DNA from: JBMYXZ01 sp049608925 | GTDB taxonomy: Bacteria; Pseudomonadota; Alphaproteobacteria; JAGOMX01 | Assembly: GCA_049608925.1 (NCBI GenBank) | Contig: JBMYXZ010000008.1 | Location: 1 to 24,789 of the forward strand | Direction of reading: 5' to 3' | Length of the DNA stretch: 24,789 nt | Shown: positions 14,708 through 21,798 of the stretch, one piece after another | Layout of the letters: each line of letters starts with the position of its first letter | How positions within the stretch are numbered: the first letter of the stretch is position 1 | Program-made: the position numbers and the translations under genes | The notes under the pieces: generated by a model | The model's input: only the letters and a program-made list of their open reading frames with translations | What the model was told of the DNA's origin: nothing | The model's database searches: none

Positions 14708-15265
14708 TTAGACCTGTAATATATCCGCTTCTTTGTCGCTTAGAGTCTGGTCAATTGTTTTGATGAAGTCATCGGTTAGTTCTTGGATCTTATCTGAGAA
14801 ACGATGTTGTTCATCTTCAGAAATATCACCATCTTTTTCTTGCTTTTTCAATGTTTCCATACCATCTCGTCGTACATTGCGGATAGCAATACGACTTTGC
14901 TCGGCATATTTCTTAGCAACTTTCGTCAGCTCAATGCGGCGTTCTTGTGATAGTTCAGGCAAAGGAACGCGAATAACGTTGCCTTCTGATGATGGGTTTA
15001 GACCCAGATCAGACTCACGGATTGCTTTCTCGACAATTGCCACCATTGACTGATCCCATACTTGAACAGAAATCAAGCGAGCTTCTGGCGTGCTGATGGT
15101 GCCTACTTGTGACATAGGCATCTTGGAGCCATAGCAATCAACCATCAAAGGCTCTAGCAAGCTGGTGGAAGCACGACCTGTTCTTAGACCAGAGAAGTCA
15201 CGTGATAGAGACTCGATTGCCCCATCCATTCTCTTTTTAAGATCTGATATTAATTGCTCTGACAT
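14708..15265 (-). CDS. frr: Ribosome recycling factor
   Basis: RRF works with EF-G to split the post-termination ribosome. The 185-residue length is exactly the family norm. Visible motifs: L-R-T-G-R-A-S-T near residue 30, Q-V-G-T-I-S-T-P-E-A-R, V-I-R-V-P-L-P-E-L-S-Q-E-R-R, and a C-terminal helical region with N-V-R-R-D-G. AAGGAAG lies upstream of the ATG. It follows pyrH by 14 bases, as in most bacteria. Confidence 0.97.
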   Translation of the reverse strand: MSEQLISDLKKRMDGAIESLSRDFSGLRTGRASTSLLEPLMVDCYGSKMPMSQVGTISTPEARLISVQVWDQSMVAIVEKAIRESDLGLNPSSEGNVIRVPLPELSQERRIELTKVAKKYAEQSRIAIRNVRRDGMETLKKQEKDGDISEDEQHRFSDKIQELTDDFIKTIDQTLSDKEADILQV

Positions 15266-15279
15266 AATGTGCTTCCTTC

Positions 15280-16020
15280 TTATAATGAATCCAAAATTTC
15301 AGTATAGGTACCATTACCATTTAAAATTTGTGCAAGGTTTCCTGGGCGTTGAATTGAAAAAACAACAACCGGCAGTTTATTCTCTCTAGCCAAAGCAATT
15401 GCCGAGGCATCCATAGCTTGAAGATGCTCAACAAGTACACGAGAGTAGGTTATGCGGTTAAAGTGCTCAGCATCCGGATTTTTAACAGGATCTTCAGAGT
15501 ACACACCATCAACCTTGGTGCCTTTCATTAGAACGTCACAGTTCATTTCCGAGGCACGTAGAGTTGCTGCTGTATCAGTTGTGAAATAAGGGCTGCCCGT
15601 TCCAGCTGCGAAAATGACCACACGACCACGTTCCAGATGGTGCATCGCACGTCTGCGAATAAAGGGCTCGCAAATAGATGACATCGGAACCGCTGACATA
15701 ACGCGGATCTCCATACCAAGCTCTTCAAGAGAACTTTGTAGGGCCAGCGCGTTCATTACTGTAGCAAGCATACCCATCTGGTCTGATGTAACACGCTCGA
15801 TGCCAATTGCTGCGCCCTGGACACCACGGAAAATATTACCCCCGCCGATAACGATACAGATCTGCTTTCCCATATCTTGGACCGCTTTAATGTCCTGAGA
15901 TATACGCTTGATTGTTGACGCCTCAATCCCAAAAGGCTCAGAGCCCATTAGGACCTCACCAGATAGTTTTATCAGTATCCGGTTGTATGATTTAAGGCGA
16001 GATGCAGCATCGTTATCCAT
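15280..16020 (-). CDS. pyrH: Uridylate kinase (UMP kinase)
   Basis: PyrH phosphorylates UMP to UDP for pyrimidine nucleotide supply; the bacterial enzyme is a hexamer of the amino acid kinase fold. Motifs seen: I-L-I-K-L-S-G-E-V-L-M-G, I-V-I-G-G-G-N-I-F-R-G, M-G-M-L-A-T-V-M-N-A-L-A-L-Q, G-T-G-S-P-Y-F-T-T-D-T-A-A, and V-D-G-V-Y-S-E-D-P. Length 246 is normal. It lies 21 bases after tsf and 14 bases before frr in the conserved order. Confidence 0.97.
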   Translation of the reverse strand: MDNDAASRLKSYNRILIKLSGEVLMGSEPFGIEASTIKRISQDIKAVQDMGKQICIVIGGGNIFRGVQGAAIGIERVTSDQMGMLATVMNALALQSSLEELGMEIRVMSAVPMSSICEPFIRRRAMHHLERGRVVIFAAGTGSPYFTTDTAATLRASEMNCDVLMKGTKVDGVYSEDPVKNPDAEHFNRITYSRVLVEHLQAMDASAIALARENKLPVVVFSIQRPGNLAQILNGNGTYTEILDSL

Positions 16021-16041
16021 GGCGGGGGCTCGTCCTATTTA

Positions 16042-16968
16042 TTATTGGCCTAGCTGTTCAGCAACCTCGGCAGCAAAGTCTTTTTCCTCTTTTTCAACGC
16101 CTTCACCCAAAGTAAAGCGAACAAAGCCTTTAACTTGGATAGGGGCACCAATTTCTTTAGCAGTCTTTTCGACAACATCTTTGACTTTATGGTCAGGATC
16201 CATAACAAAATCCTGCTCGACGAAGACAACTTGCTCGTAGAACTTGCGGATGCGACCTTCAATAATTTTCTCGATAACAGCCTCTGGCTTGCCAGATTCT
16301 TTCGCTTGTGCTTCATACATCTTGCGCTCAGCATCAACAATTGCTGAATCAAGATCTTCAACGTTTGCAGCCTGAGGACCTGTAGCAGCCACATGCATTG
16401 CAAGGTTTTTACCAAGCTGTTGCAGGGCAGACGCGTCACCAGTTGACTCAAGCGCTACCAAAACACCGATACGGCCAAGACCATCAGCAGTTGCGCCGTG
16501 GATGTAAGATACAACGGTTCCGTTATCTACAGACAGAGCATCATTACGACGGAAAACCATGTTTTCACCAATTGTCGCAATCAAGCTTGTTAGCTGTTCA
16601 GAAACAGATTTGCCTGCACCAGGATAATCCGCACCCTCGATGCTAGTCTTATCTGATGAGGAAGATGACAATGCAATTGATGCTGTGTCACGGACAAAGT
16701 CTTGGAAATCTGTGTTGCGAGATACAAAGTCTGTTTCAGCATTGATTTCAACAATTGCTCCACGTGTGCCTTCAGTTGCTACACCAACAAGACCTTCAGC
16801 CGCTGCGCGTCCGGACTTTTTAGCTGCTGATGACAGGCCTTTTTTACGAAGCCATTCAACAGCCTTTTCAATATCACCATTTTCTTCGCTAAGAGCCTTT
16901 TTGCAGTCCATCATGCCTGCGCCAGTTTTCTCACGAAGCTCTTTTACCATTCCAGCTGAAATTGTCAT
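16042..16968 (-). CDS. tsf: Elongation factor Ts
   Basis: EF-Ts exchanges GDP for GTP on EF-Tu. The N-terminal UBA-like domain contains L-R-E-K-T-G-A-G-M-M-D-C-K-K-A-L, followed by the core with E-I-N-A-E-T-D-F-V-S-R-N, the segment that contacts EF-Tu. The C-terminus contains F-V-R-F-T-L-G-E-G-V-E-K. Length 308 is normal for alphaproteobacteria. It follows rpsB after a 62-base spacer that holds part of a stem-loop, the one appreciable gap in this operon. Confidence 0.97.
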   Translation of the reverse strand: MTISAGMVKELREKTGAGMMDCKKALSEENGDIEKAVEWLRKKGLSSAAKKSGRAAAEGLVGVATEGTRGAIVEINAETDFVSRNTDFQDFVRDTASIALSSSSSDKTSIEGADYPGAGKSVSEQLTSLIATIGENMVFRRNDALSVDNGTVVSYIHGATADGLGRIGVLVALESTGDASALQQLGKNLAMHVAATGPQAANVEDLDSAIVDAERKMYEAQAKESGKPEAVIEKIIEGRIRKFYEQVVFVEQDFVMDPDHKVKDVVEKTAKEIGAPIQVKGFVRFTLGEGVEKEEKDFAAEVAEQLGQ

Positions 16969-17021
16969 GATCTCAGTCCCTATTTTAAATTAAATGTCTA
17001 CACTTGTGCTAATCAGAGTTT

Positions 17022-17049
17022 AGAAGAGCCTTACTTAGCAGGCTCTTCT
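17022..17049 (-). promoter_or_regulatory. Stem-loop spanning the rpsB stop codon
   Basis: A perfect nine-base inverted repeat (AGAAGAGCC at 17022-17030 with GGCTCTTCT at 17041-17049) encloses a 10-nt loop that includes the rpsB TAA. The following minus-strand bases are AAACTCTG, not a T-run, so it is not a standard terminator. It may protect the rpsB message end or set the rpsB to tsf ratio; this is inference. Confidence 0.5.
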
Positions 17050-18107
17050 TCTTTCTTCTTTGCAGTTGTTTTCTTAGCTGCTGGTTTCTTTTCAGCTTTG
17101 GCATCTGCAGCATCATCAGCTTTCTTAGCTGTTGCTTTTTTAGCAGGAGCCTTCTTTGCTGGCTCAGTCTCATCAGCTTTCTTGGCTGCAGCCTTTTTAG
17201 CAGGAGCTTTCTTTGCAGGCTCTTCAGCAGCTTCAGCTTTTGCCTTTTTAGGTGCAGCAGCTTTTTTAGGCTTCTCTTCTTTTGCTTCATCCTTTTTAGC
17301 AGCAGCTTTCTTAGGAGCAGCTTTTTTCTTAGCTGGCTTTTCTTCTGCAGTAGCTGTTAGGTCAATATCCTCGACGGGTCCTTCAGCAGAATCACCGATG
17401 TCAATACCAGCGGCAGACATCTGCGTTTGGATGCCTTCTAGGACAGCGCCAGAAACAAGCTCACAGAACAAACGGATTGAGCGCTGAGCGTCGTCATTAC
17501 CAGGAATAGGGAACGTAATATCTGATGGATCTGCGTTACTGTCAACGATACCAACAACAGGAATTCCCATTTTGTTTGCTTCTTTAACAGCGGTAACTTC
17601 ACGGTTCGTATCAACCACGAAAAGCAGGTCAGGTGTGCCACCCATTTCGCGGATACCACCAAGTGCACGCTCTAGCTTTTCAAAGTTACGGTTAAGTTGC
17701 AAAGTCTCTTTCTTTGTCAGACCATTGTTTTCGTCAGCCAAGATTTCCTCATATTCCTTCATACGAGAAATAGACTTAGAAACGGTCTTCCAGTTGGTCA
17801 TCATACCACCCAACCAACGGTGGTTAACGTAGTACTGTCCAGCGCGCGTCGCATACTCAGCAATAATGCTGGATGCTTGCGGCTTGGTTCCTACGAACAG
17901 AACGCGTCCACCGCTCATAACAACATCATGCACAGCTTTGATAGCGTGATGTAGGCGTGGAACAGTTTTTTCTAGGTTGATGATATGTACGCTGTTACGA
18001 ACACCATACAGGAATGGTTCCATTTTTGGGTTCCAGCGGCGTGGGTGATGTCCAAAGTGTACACCTGCTTCCAGCAGGTTGCGCATAGTAAATTTCGGTA
18101 GGGCCAT
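17031..18107 (-). CDS. rpsB: 30S ribosomal protein S2 with a long Lys/Ala-rich C-terminal tail
   Basis: S2 joins the small subunit late and binds near the head-body junction. Residues 1 to about 235 match the family: L-L-E-A-G-V-H-F-G-H, R-R-W-N-P-K-M, I-I-N-L-E-K-T, F-V-G-T-K, N-H-R-W-L-G-G-M-M-T-N, P-D-L-L-F-V-V-D, and G-I-V-D-S-N-A-D-P. The family is usually about 230-260 residues. Here it runs to 358 because of a tail (about 253-358) made of A-K-K-A, P-A-K-K and acidic spacers, resembling histone H1-like tails. The tail keeps reading frame and clean codons, so it is real coding sequence. AGGAG lies six bases before the ATG, with a structured leader upstream. Confidence 0.96.
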   Translation of the reverse strand: MALPKFTMRNLLEAGVHFGHHPRRWNPKMEPFLYGVRNSVHIINLEKTVPRLHHAIKAVHDVVMSGGRVLFVGTKPQASSIIAEYATRAGQYYVNHRWLGGMMTNWKTVSKSISRMKEYEEILADENNGLTKKETLQLNRNFEKLERALGGIREMGGTPDLLFVVDTNREVTAVKEANKMGIPVVGIVDSNADPSDITFPIPGNDDAQRSIRLFCELVSGAVLEGIQTQMSAAGIDIGDSAEGPVEDIDLTATAEEKPAKKKAAPKKAAAKKDEAKEEKPKKAAAPKKAKAEAAEEPAKKAPAKKAAAKKADETEPAKKAPAKKATAKKADDAADAKAEKKPAAKKTTAKKKEEEPAK

Positions 18108-18190
18108 GTGTTACTCCTTCTCCGGTTGGTCCTCCGCAGGTGTAGTCAATCTTCGATTGACACCGGAATGTCTCCTAACCAACTGGAAAC
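18108..18190 (-). promoter_or_regulatory. Structured 5' leader of rpsB (candidate S2 autoregulatory element)
   Basis: In the minus-strand RNA an outer stem pairs 18178-18187 with 18121-18130 (nine pairs and one A-C mismatch). It encloses an inner hairpin of seven pairs (18155-18161 with 18145-18151) with a GAA loop, extended by three pairs beyond a bulge. The outer stem ends directly beside the Shine-Dalgarno AGGAG (18118-18114). S2 represses its own operon through the leader in gammaproteobacteria. That this leader does the same is inferred from its placement and folding, not from a family match. Confidence 0.55.
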
Positions 18191-18219
18191 AAAAACCTGC
18201 GTGCGAATTTATATAATAG

Positions 18220-18248
18220 GGTATACCTGTATAGACACAGGTTTGCAA
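18220..18248 (-). promoter_or_regulatory. Candidate promoter of the rpsB operon
   Basis: The minus strand shows TTGCAA (18248-18243), a 17-base spacer and TATACC (18225-18220), followed closely by further AT-rich hexamers (TATTAT at 18218-18213). This gives a leader of roughly 100 bases. The match to consensus is moderate, but spacing and position fit. Confidence 0.4.
18225..18242. repeat. Operator-like inverted repeat in the rpsB promoter spacer
   Basis: ACCTGT-N6-ACAGGT is a perfect dyad of six-base half sites with centres 12 bases apart. It fills the spacer between the proposed -35 and -10 boxes of the rpsB promoter. It could be a repressor site or chance; no regulator gene is nearby. Confidence 0.4.
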
Positions 18249-18411
18249 GTAGTTTTCTACCGGATTAATCTTTTCAAATGCGGCCCACTGTTGTTGCTCA
18301 GATACATACTATTATGACTAAATGGCATATGAGCTATTTAAATAAAAATATAGTAATTTGGTTTTTAAATAATATGTATATTTAAGTTGTTAATGTATTG
18401 TAAGGTTTTAA
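18249..18411. other. AT-rich divergent intergenic region
   Basis: This stretch separates the rpsB promoter from the plus-strand secreted-protein gene. It becomes very AT-rich after about 18320 and must hold the promoter of that gene, but I see no convincing -35/-10 pair with proper spacing. AAGG about eight bases before the ATG at 18412 is the likely ribosome binding site. No RNA gene or further coding sequence is seen. Confidence 0.4.
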
Positions 18412-19665
18412 ATGTTCAATTATTCAAAATTTATTTTCATGTTCGTGTTAATTTGTGCTTCATTCTTAATGAAGAGCTCTCAATCTCTTGCTAGCAAAGA
18501 AGAGGTCTTTAATACAACTGCGCACGTTTCTTCACAGCACGTGAAGAATGATATTAAGTACAATGACAACGTAAGCATGGCAGCACAAAAGAACTTCATT
18601 ACCTTGGGGCACGAGATCTTAGAGCGTGTTTATAATGAGGGATTGAGCCTTGAGAGTATCGATACATCTGGCTATTTCTTGCAAGGGATAATACCATTAT
18701 TTATCAATGATAAGTTGCCAACTGACGAGACAGTTATAAATGCTTTTCATAATTTTGAAAAAGACCCGTATAAATCTCTAGGTATGATTTATGGTTACAT
18801 GAAGAAATTTCATTATTCTAGCTTGACAAAATATGCAATTATTTCAAATGCCTATGCATGGATGAAATCTGCAAGCAGCCCCAAAATTGTTTTAAGACGC
18901 GTAAACTATCTGATGACTCTTAATTGTATCATGTGGGCTCTTTATGACCGTGCTGAAAAAGAGCAAAATGCGTTCTTCCCAAGGGGAGCGTTTATTCTGA
19001 TTGATCCAGACCATAAGCTACATGACTATTTCTTTGCGTATACACAGATGGTATGTGGGGAACAAAAAGTTCTTGAGACTTCATATTTGAAAGCAAACAA
19101 TAATTTCAGCTATCGCAGATTGCCTCAATATAGTGAAACAAGTCATCTTCCTGGTTTGTGTAAGACTGGGACTGGAATAGATTTCCGTGTTCGCGAAGAC
19201 TGTGGTGTATTCACCATACTTCCTAACAGCCACAGCCATATTTTAACTGCTAAGCTAGTTTATGCCGAGACACAAAAAGAACAATTATTCTATATCAAGG
19301 GCGAGCAAATCGGTATGGGTTCAAAAGGGGCTGTGATTTGCCATGCAGCTAATTTTGCCTCAAAAGAATCCGGCAGCAAGGCCAGTAGCCGTCGTGAACG
19401 CGTGAAGGATATTCCTCAGGTGATTCTTCAGCTTATGGAAACTTTGCGTCATGAATACAAAATTGATGGGGCAGTTAAATCCGTACAGGGCTTGCTAAGA
19501 TCAATTACCAAGCAAGTTGAGCAGTCTAAAGACAACTTATTATTTACCGAAAATTTTGGCGCATTGGTGAGCCTTCTAGAGGAGTATTATCCCAAGCAAA
19601 ACCACACAATTCGTCACGGAAATGAAGTCCAGCTGGATATGGGTAAGCACATTCACAAAAAATAA
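18412..19665 (+). CDS. Secreted protein of unknown function
   Basis: A 417-residue protein I do not recognise. It begins with a standard signal peptide: short N-region, hydrophobic core about residues 7-20, and a probable cleavage near S-L-A/S-K at about 28. It should therefore reach the periplasm or beyond. The mature part is mixed helix and strand, with no repeats or transmembrane segments. The central part holds several Cys (C-I-M-W, V-C-G-E, L-C-K-T, E-D-C-G, V-I-C-H) and H-S-H-I-L. The C-terminus (about 310-417) is basic and helix-rich, ending in H-I-H-K-K. AAGG precedes the ATG by about eight bases. It is a single-gene unit flanked by a divergent ribosomal operon and a convergent terminator. 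It is more AT-rich at its 5' end than its neighbours. A host-directed effector is possible but unsupported. Confidence 0.8.
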   Translation: MFNYSKFIFMFVLICASFLMKSSQSLASKEEVFNTTAHVSSQHVKNDIKYNDNVSMAAQKNFITLGHEILERVYNEGLSLESIDTSGYFLQGIIPLFINDKLPTDETVINAFHNFEKDPYKSLGMIYGYMKKFHYSSLTKYAIISNAYAWMKSASSPKIVLRRVNYLMTLNCIMWALYDRAEKEQNAFFPRGAFILIDPDHKLHDYFFAYTQMVCGEQKVLETSYLKANNNFSYRRLPQYSETSHLPGLCKTGTGIDFRVREDCGVFTILPNSHSHILTAKLVYAETQKEQLFYIKGEQIGMGSKGAVICHAANFASKESGSKASSRRERVKDIPQVILQLMETLRHEYKIDGAVKSVQGLLRSITKQVEQSKDNLLFTENFGALVSLLEEYYPKQNHTIRHGNEVQLDMGKHIHKK

Positions 19666-19684
19666 TAATCAGTTCTCAATATAC

Positions 19685-19710
19685 GGGGCATTATGAATAT
19701 TTAATGCCCC
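19685..19710. terminator. Convergent bidirectional terminator
   Basis: A nine-base perfect inverted repeat (19685-19693 with 19702-19710, GGGGCATTA/TAATGCCCC) has an eight-base loop. It lies between the convergent secreted-protein gene (plus) and the small periplasmic-protein gene (minus), and overlaps the stop codon of the latter. Neither side has a strong T-run, but placement and stability favour a shared terminator. Confidence 0.6.
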
Positions 19711-20156
19711 TTAATTGTCATCATATTCTGTCGCACGTATTTATCAGTATTTCCTTGGGCATGCACATGAAATTCGGCTATAAGAAGATCTTTGACAGAA
19801 TCTTTCGGGGTGGCACGTTGAACAGCTTTTAAAGCCATGCGCTTTATTGCAAGAATGTCAGGTGTGCTAGCTTCGTCCCAGATGATGCCTAGTAACCCAT
19901 ACATATATGTATAAATCTTGTCTTTCAGCCGCAGTTTGCGCGCTTTGATATGATCAGCTGCGGCTTTGTCAGTGCATTCAATGACTATACTTAATAACAA
20001 ATATGCTGGCACAACGTCATTCTGTATAATAGGTATGATCAGTTTTTCGTATGAAACCATATTGTCTGGGAGGCTTTTCGGAAGTTTAGCTTCAACGGTG
20101 TTGCTGGAAGCCAGTAAAAGGCTGATACACAACAGAAACTTACCAAGTATGTTCAT
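19701..20156 (-). CDS. Small exported protein with a FliL-like C-terminal domain
   Basis: A 151-residue protein with a cleavable signal peptide (hydrophobic core about 6-16, likely cut after V-E-A at residue 23). The mature part reads A-Y-L-L-L-S-I-V-I-E-C-T-D-K-A-A-A-D, then a helix with L-K-D-K-I-Y, then V-K-D-L-L-I-A-E-F-H-V-H. That pattern (strand, helix, 'P-x-x-V-x-D-L-L-x-x-E-F') resembles the periplasmic domain of FliL-type flagellar basal-body proteins, but without the usual membrane anchor. The resemblance is from memory and is moderate; no flagellar gene is in the window. The ATG lies inside the end of thiL (17-base overlap) with AAGG just upstream, so it is the last gene of the nusB-thiL unit. 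Confidence 0.75.
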   Translation of the reverse strand: MNILGKFLLCISLLLASSNTVEAKLPKSLPDNMVSYEKLIIPIIQNDVVPAYLLLSIVIECTDKAAADHIKARKLRLKDKIYTYMYGLLGIIWDEASTPDILAIKRMALKAVQRATPKDSVKDLLIAEFHVHAQGNTDKYVRQNMMTIKGH

Positions 20157-21183
20157 AACCTTTTTCCTCTAGAGCTATTATTTTACCAGCATCAGACAGT
20201 ATCTTTACCAAGTCATCATTTTGATCGCTAGGGACGCCCATGTGCCCGATATGCGTAATAGGAATTTTATGCTTTTTGGAAAGGAAGTCAATGTGGTCGT
20301 GATCCACAGGAGCAGCCGTAAAGATCAGTTGATAATCGTCCCCGCCAGTCAGTATCTTCTTGAATATGGCCTCTCTTTGGCTGTCATTTGCAGACATCAG
20401 CCTTTTTGTCGCTTTTGAGAGAGGGATGTTGTTTGCTGCAACATGAGCAATAAGATGCGAAGACTTGCATATATGCTGGAGGTCCGCAGCAAAACCATCA
20501 GAGATATCCACAGCTGCATGGGCAACCTCTAACAGATTTTCGGCAAACAGTATGGGTGGGTTGGGTACACGATAAGAATTTTTAAAGCGCTCTATATCAT
20601 TATCGCTAGCGACATATTTTTTTCCTTGGAGAAAGTCCAGCCCAATTGTGGCATCGCCCAGATGCCCAGTCACATATATTCGATCGCCTGCACGTGCTGC
20701 GGATCTGTAGAGTGAGCGACGACTAGAAATACTGCCAATGGCGGTAATTGATATGGTCAGCACGCCGGGATTGCGAGTTGTGTCACCTCCCAGTAGCCGA
20801 ATATTATACAGTTGCTGATCTTCTGCAAGGCTAGTACAAAAGTCTTTGATCCAATCTTCCGAGATACTGGTGTCTAAGCTGATTGATAAGGTGTAAGCTT
20901 CAGCTCGTGCCCCCATGGCAGCCAAGTCAGATAAATTGGCTCTAAGAGCTTTTTTTGCAATAGATTGAGGGCTTTCTGAAGGTATAAAGTGAACGCCAGC
21001 TATCAGAGTATCTGTTGTAACAACAAGCTGGCGCCCGGTTTGTATTGAAAAAACGGCAGCATCTTCATTGCGAAAGCTTTCACGATCTTCTTCCGGCAGA
21101 AGCGGATAGAAGTATTTTTCAATAATCGAGAACTCGCTTAACGCGTTGCCACTGTTATTCTTCGTCGAAATGACCGCCTTCAC
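20140..21183 (-). CDS. thiL: Thiamine-monophosphate kinase
   Basis: ThiL phosphorylates thiamine monophosphate to the cofactor thiamine diphosphate, using ATP, in the cytoplasm. Motifs: L-S-E-F-S-I-I-E-K-Y-F at the start of the conserved region, V-T-T-D-T-L-I-A-G-V-H-F, N-L-S-D-L-A-A-M-G-A, G-G-D-T-T-R-N, Y-V-T-G-H-L-G-D-A, V-D-I-S-D-G, and G-G-D-D-Y-Q-L. The usual G-D-D-A near the N-terminus reads N-E-D-A here. There is no ATG near the conserved start. I chose the GTG at 21183 (347 residues, overlapping nusB by 29 bases, G-rich stretch upstream); a TTG at 21225 would give 361 residues but lacks a ribosome binding site. The gene is coupled to nusB and to the following small exported-protein gene. 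Confidence 0.92.
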   Translation of the reverse strand: MKAVISTKNNSGNALSEFSIIEKYFYPLLPEEDRESFRNEDAAVFSIQTGRQLVVTTDTLIAGVHFIPSESPQSIAKKALRANLSDLAAMGARAEAYTLSISLDTSISEDWIKDFCTSLAEDQQLYNIRLLGGDTTRNPGVLTISITAIGSISSRRSLYRSAARAGDRIYVTGHLGDATIGLDFLQGKKYVASDNDIERFKNSYRVPNPPILFAENLLEVAHAAVDISDGFAADLQHICKSSHLIAHVAANNIPLSKATKRLMSANDSQREAIFKKILTGGDDYQLIFTAAPVDHDHIDFLSKKHKIPITHIGHMGVPSDQNDDLVKILSDAGKIIALEEKGYEHTW

Positions 21184-21724
21184 CTTCCCAGCCCCCCAAG
21201 CCGCTGATATTTTTTTCTTTGCCAAACTGATTTATAAACTGTTCAGTCTTCTTATCATTAGATTCTAGGTTAAGTTTCAGGTTGCGTGCAACCTTATCAA
21301 GTATTCCATTTACAAAAGCAGGTTCCTTGCGGGCATAAAAGGCTCGTGTGACTTCGATGAATTCATTGATAGTGACAGCAGGGTCAATATCAGATTCCAT
21401 GATTAATTCGCCAATGCCGCTGCGCAGTATAGCGCGCAAAACGGATTCAACACGATTTATAGGCCAGCGGTCGGGCAGAGTAGGAATCAAAAGCTGGTCA
21501 ATTTTTTCAAGATTATGCCAGGTGTGGCGCACAACCGTTTCGAAGTGCTTAATATCAACGATAATATCAGGCTCGTCAGGTTCAGCTGCGCAAAGTCTAA
21601 AGTTGATAAACTCATCCAAAACTTTGTCCAGTGGTGTTTCTGATTGCTCTAGCTGATATATTGCCTGTACAGCAGCTAATCTTGCCGTTCGGCGCGCGTG
21701 TCTTTTGTCACTTGAAATCGTCAT
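21155..21724 (-). CDS. nusB: Transcription antitermination factor NusB
   Basis: NusB with NusE (S10) binds boxA RNA and promotes rRNA antitermination. The fold is visible as A-R-R-T-A-R-L-A-A-V-Q-A-I-Y-Q-L-E near the N-terminus, then W-P-I-N-R-V-E-S-V-L-R-A-I-L-R-S-G, V-T-I-N-E-F-I-E-V-T-R-A-F, and F-V-N-G-I-L-D-K-V-A-R. The 189 residues include a non-conserved Gly/Glu-rich tail that runs into thiL. In many alphaproteobacteria ribH precedes nusB; here a transporter gene does, 74 bases away. That gap contains TATAGT boxes that might give nusB its own promoter, but no matching -35 is evident. Confidence 0.94.
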   Translation of the reverse strand: MTISSDKRHARRTARLAAVQAIYQLEQSETPLDKVLDEFINFRLCAAEPDEPDIIVDIKHFETVVRHTWHNLEKIDQLLIPTLPDRWPINRVESVLRAILRSGIGELIMESDIDPAVTINEFIEVTRAFYARKEPAFVNGILDKVARNLKLNLESNDKKTEQFINQFGKEKNISGLGGWEGEGGHFDEE

Positions 21725-21798
21725 ACCTTAAAATCCCACTATAAAATCTAGAGACTATATTGCCTGCTTGTATCCCAAGTTTCAAGAACTAGCCACAG

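Noticed and set aside
17098..17487. Ala/Phe-rich plus-strand ORF
   Set aside because: Antisense reading of the Lys/Ala tail of rpsB.
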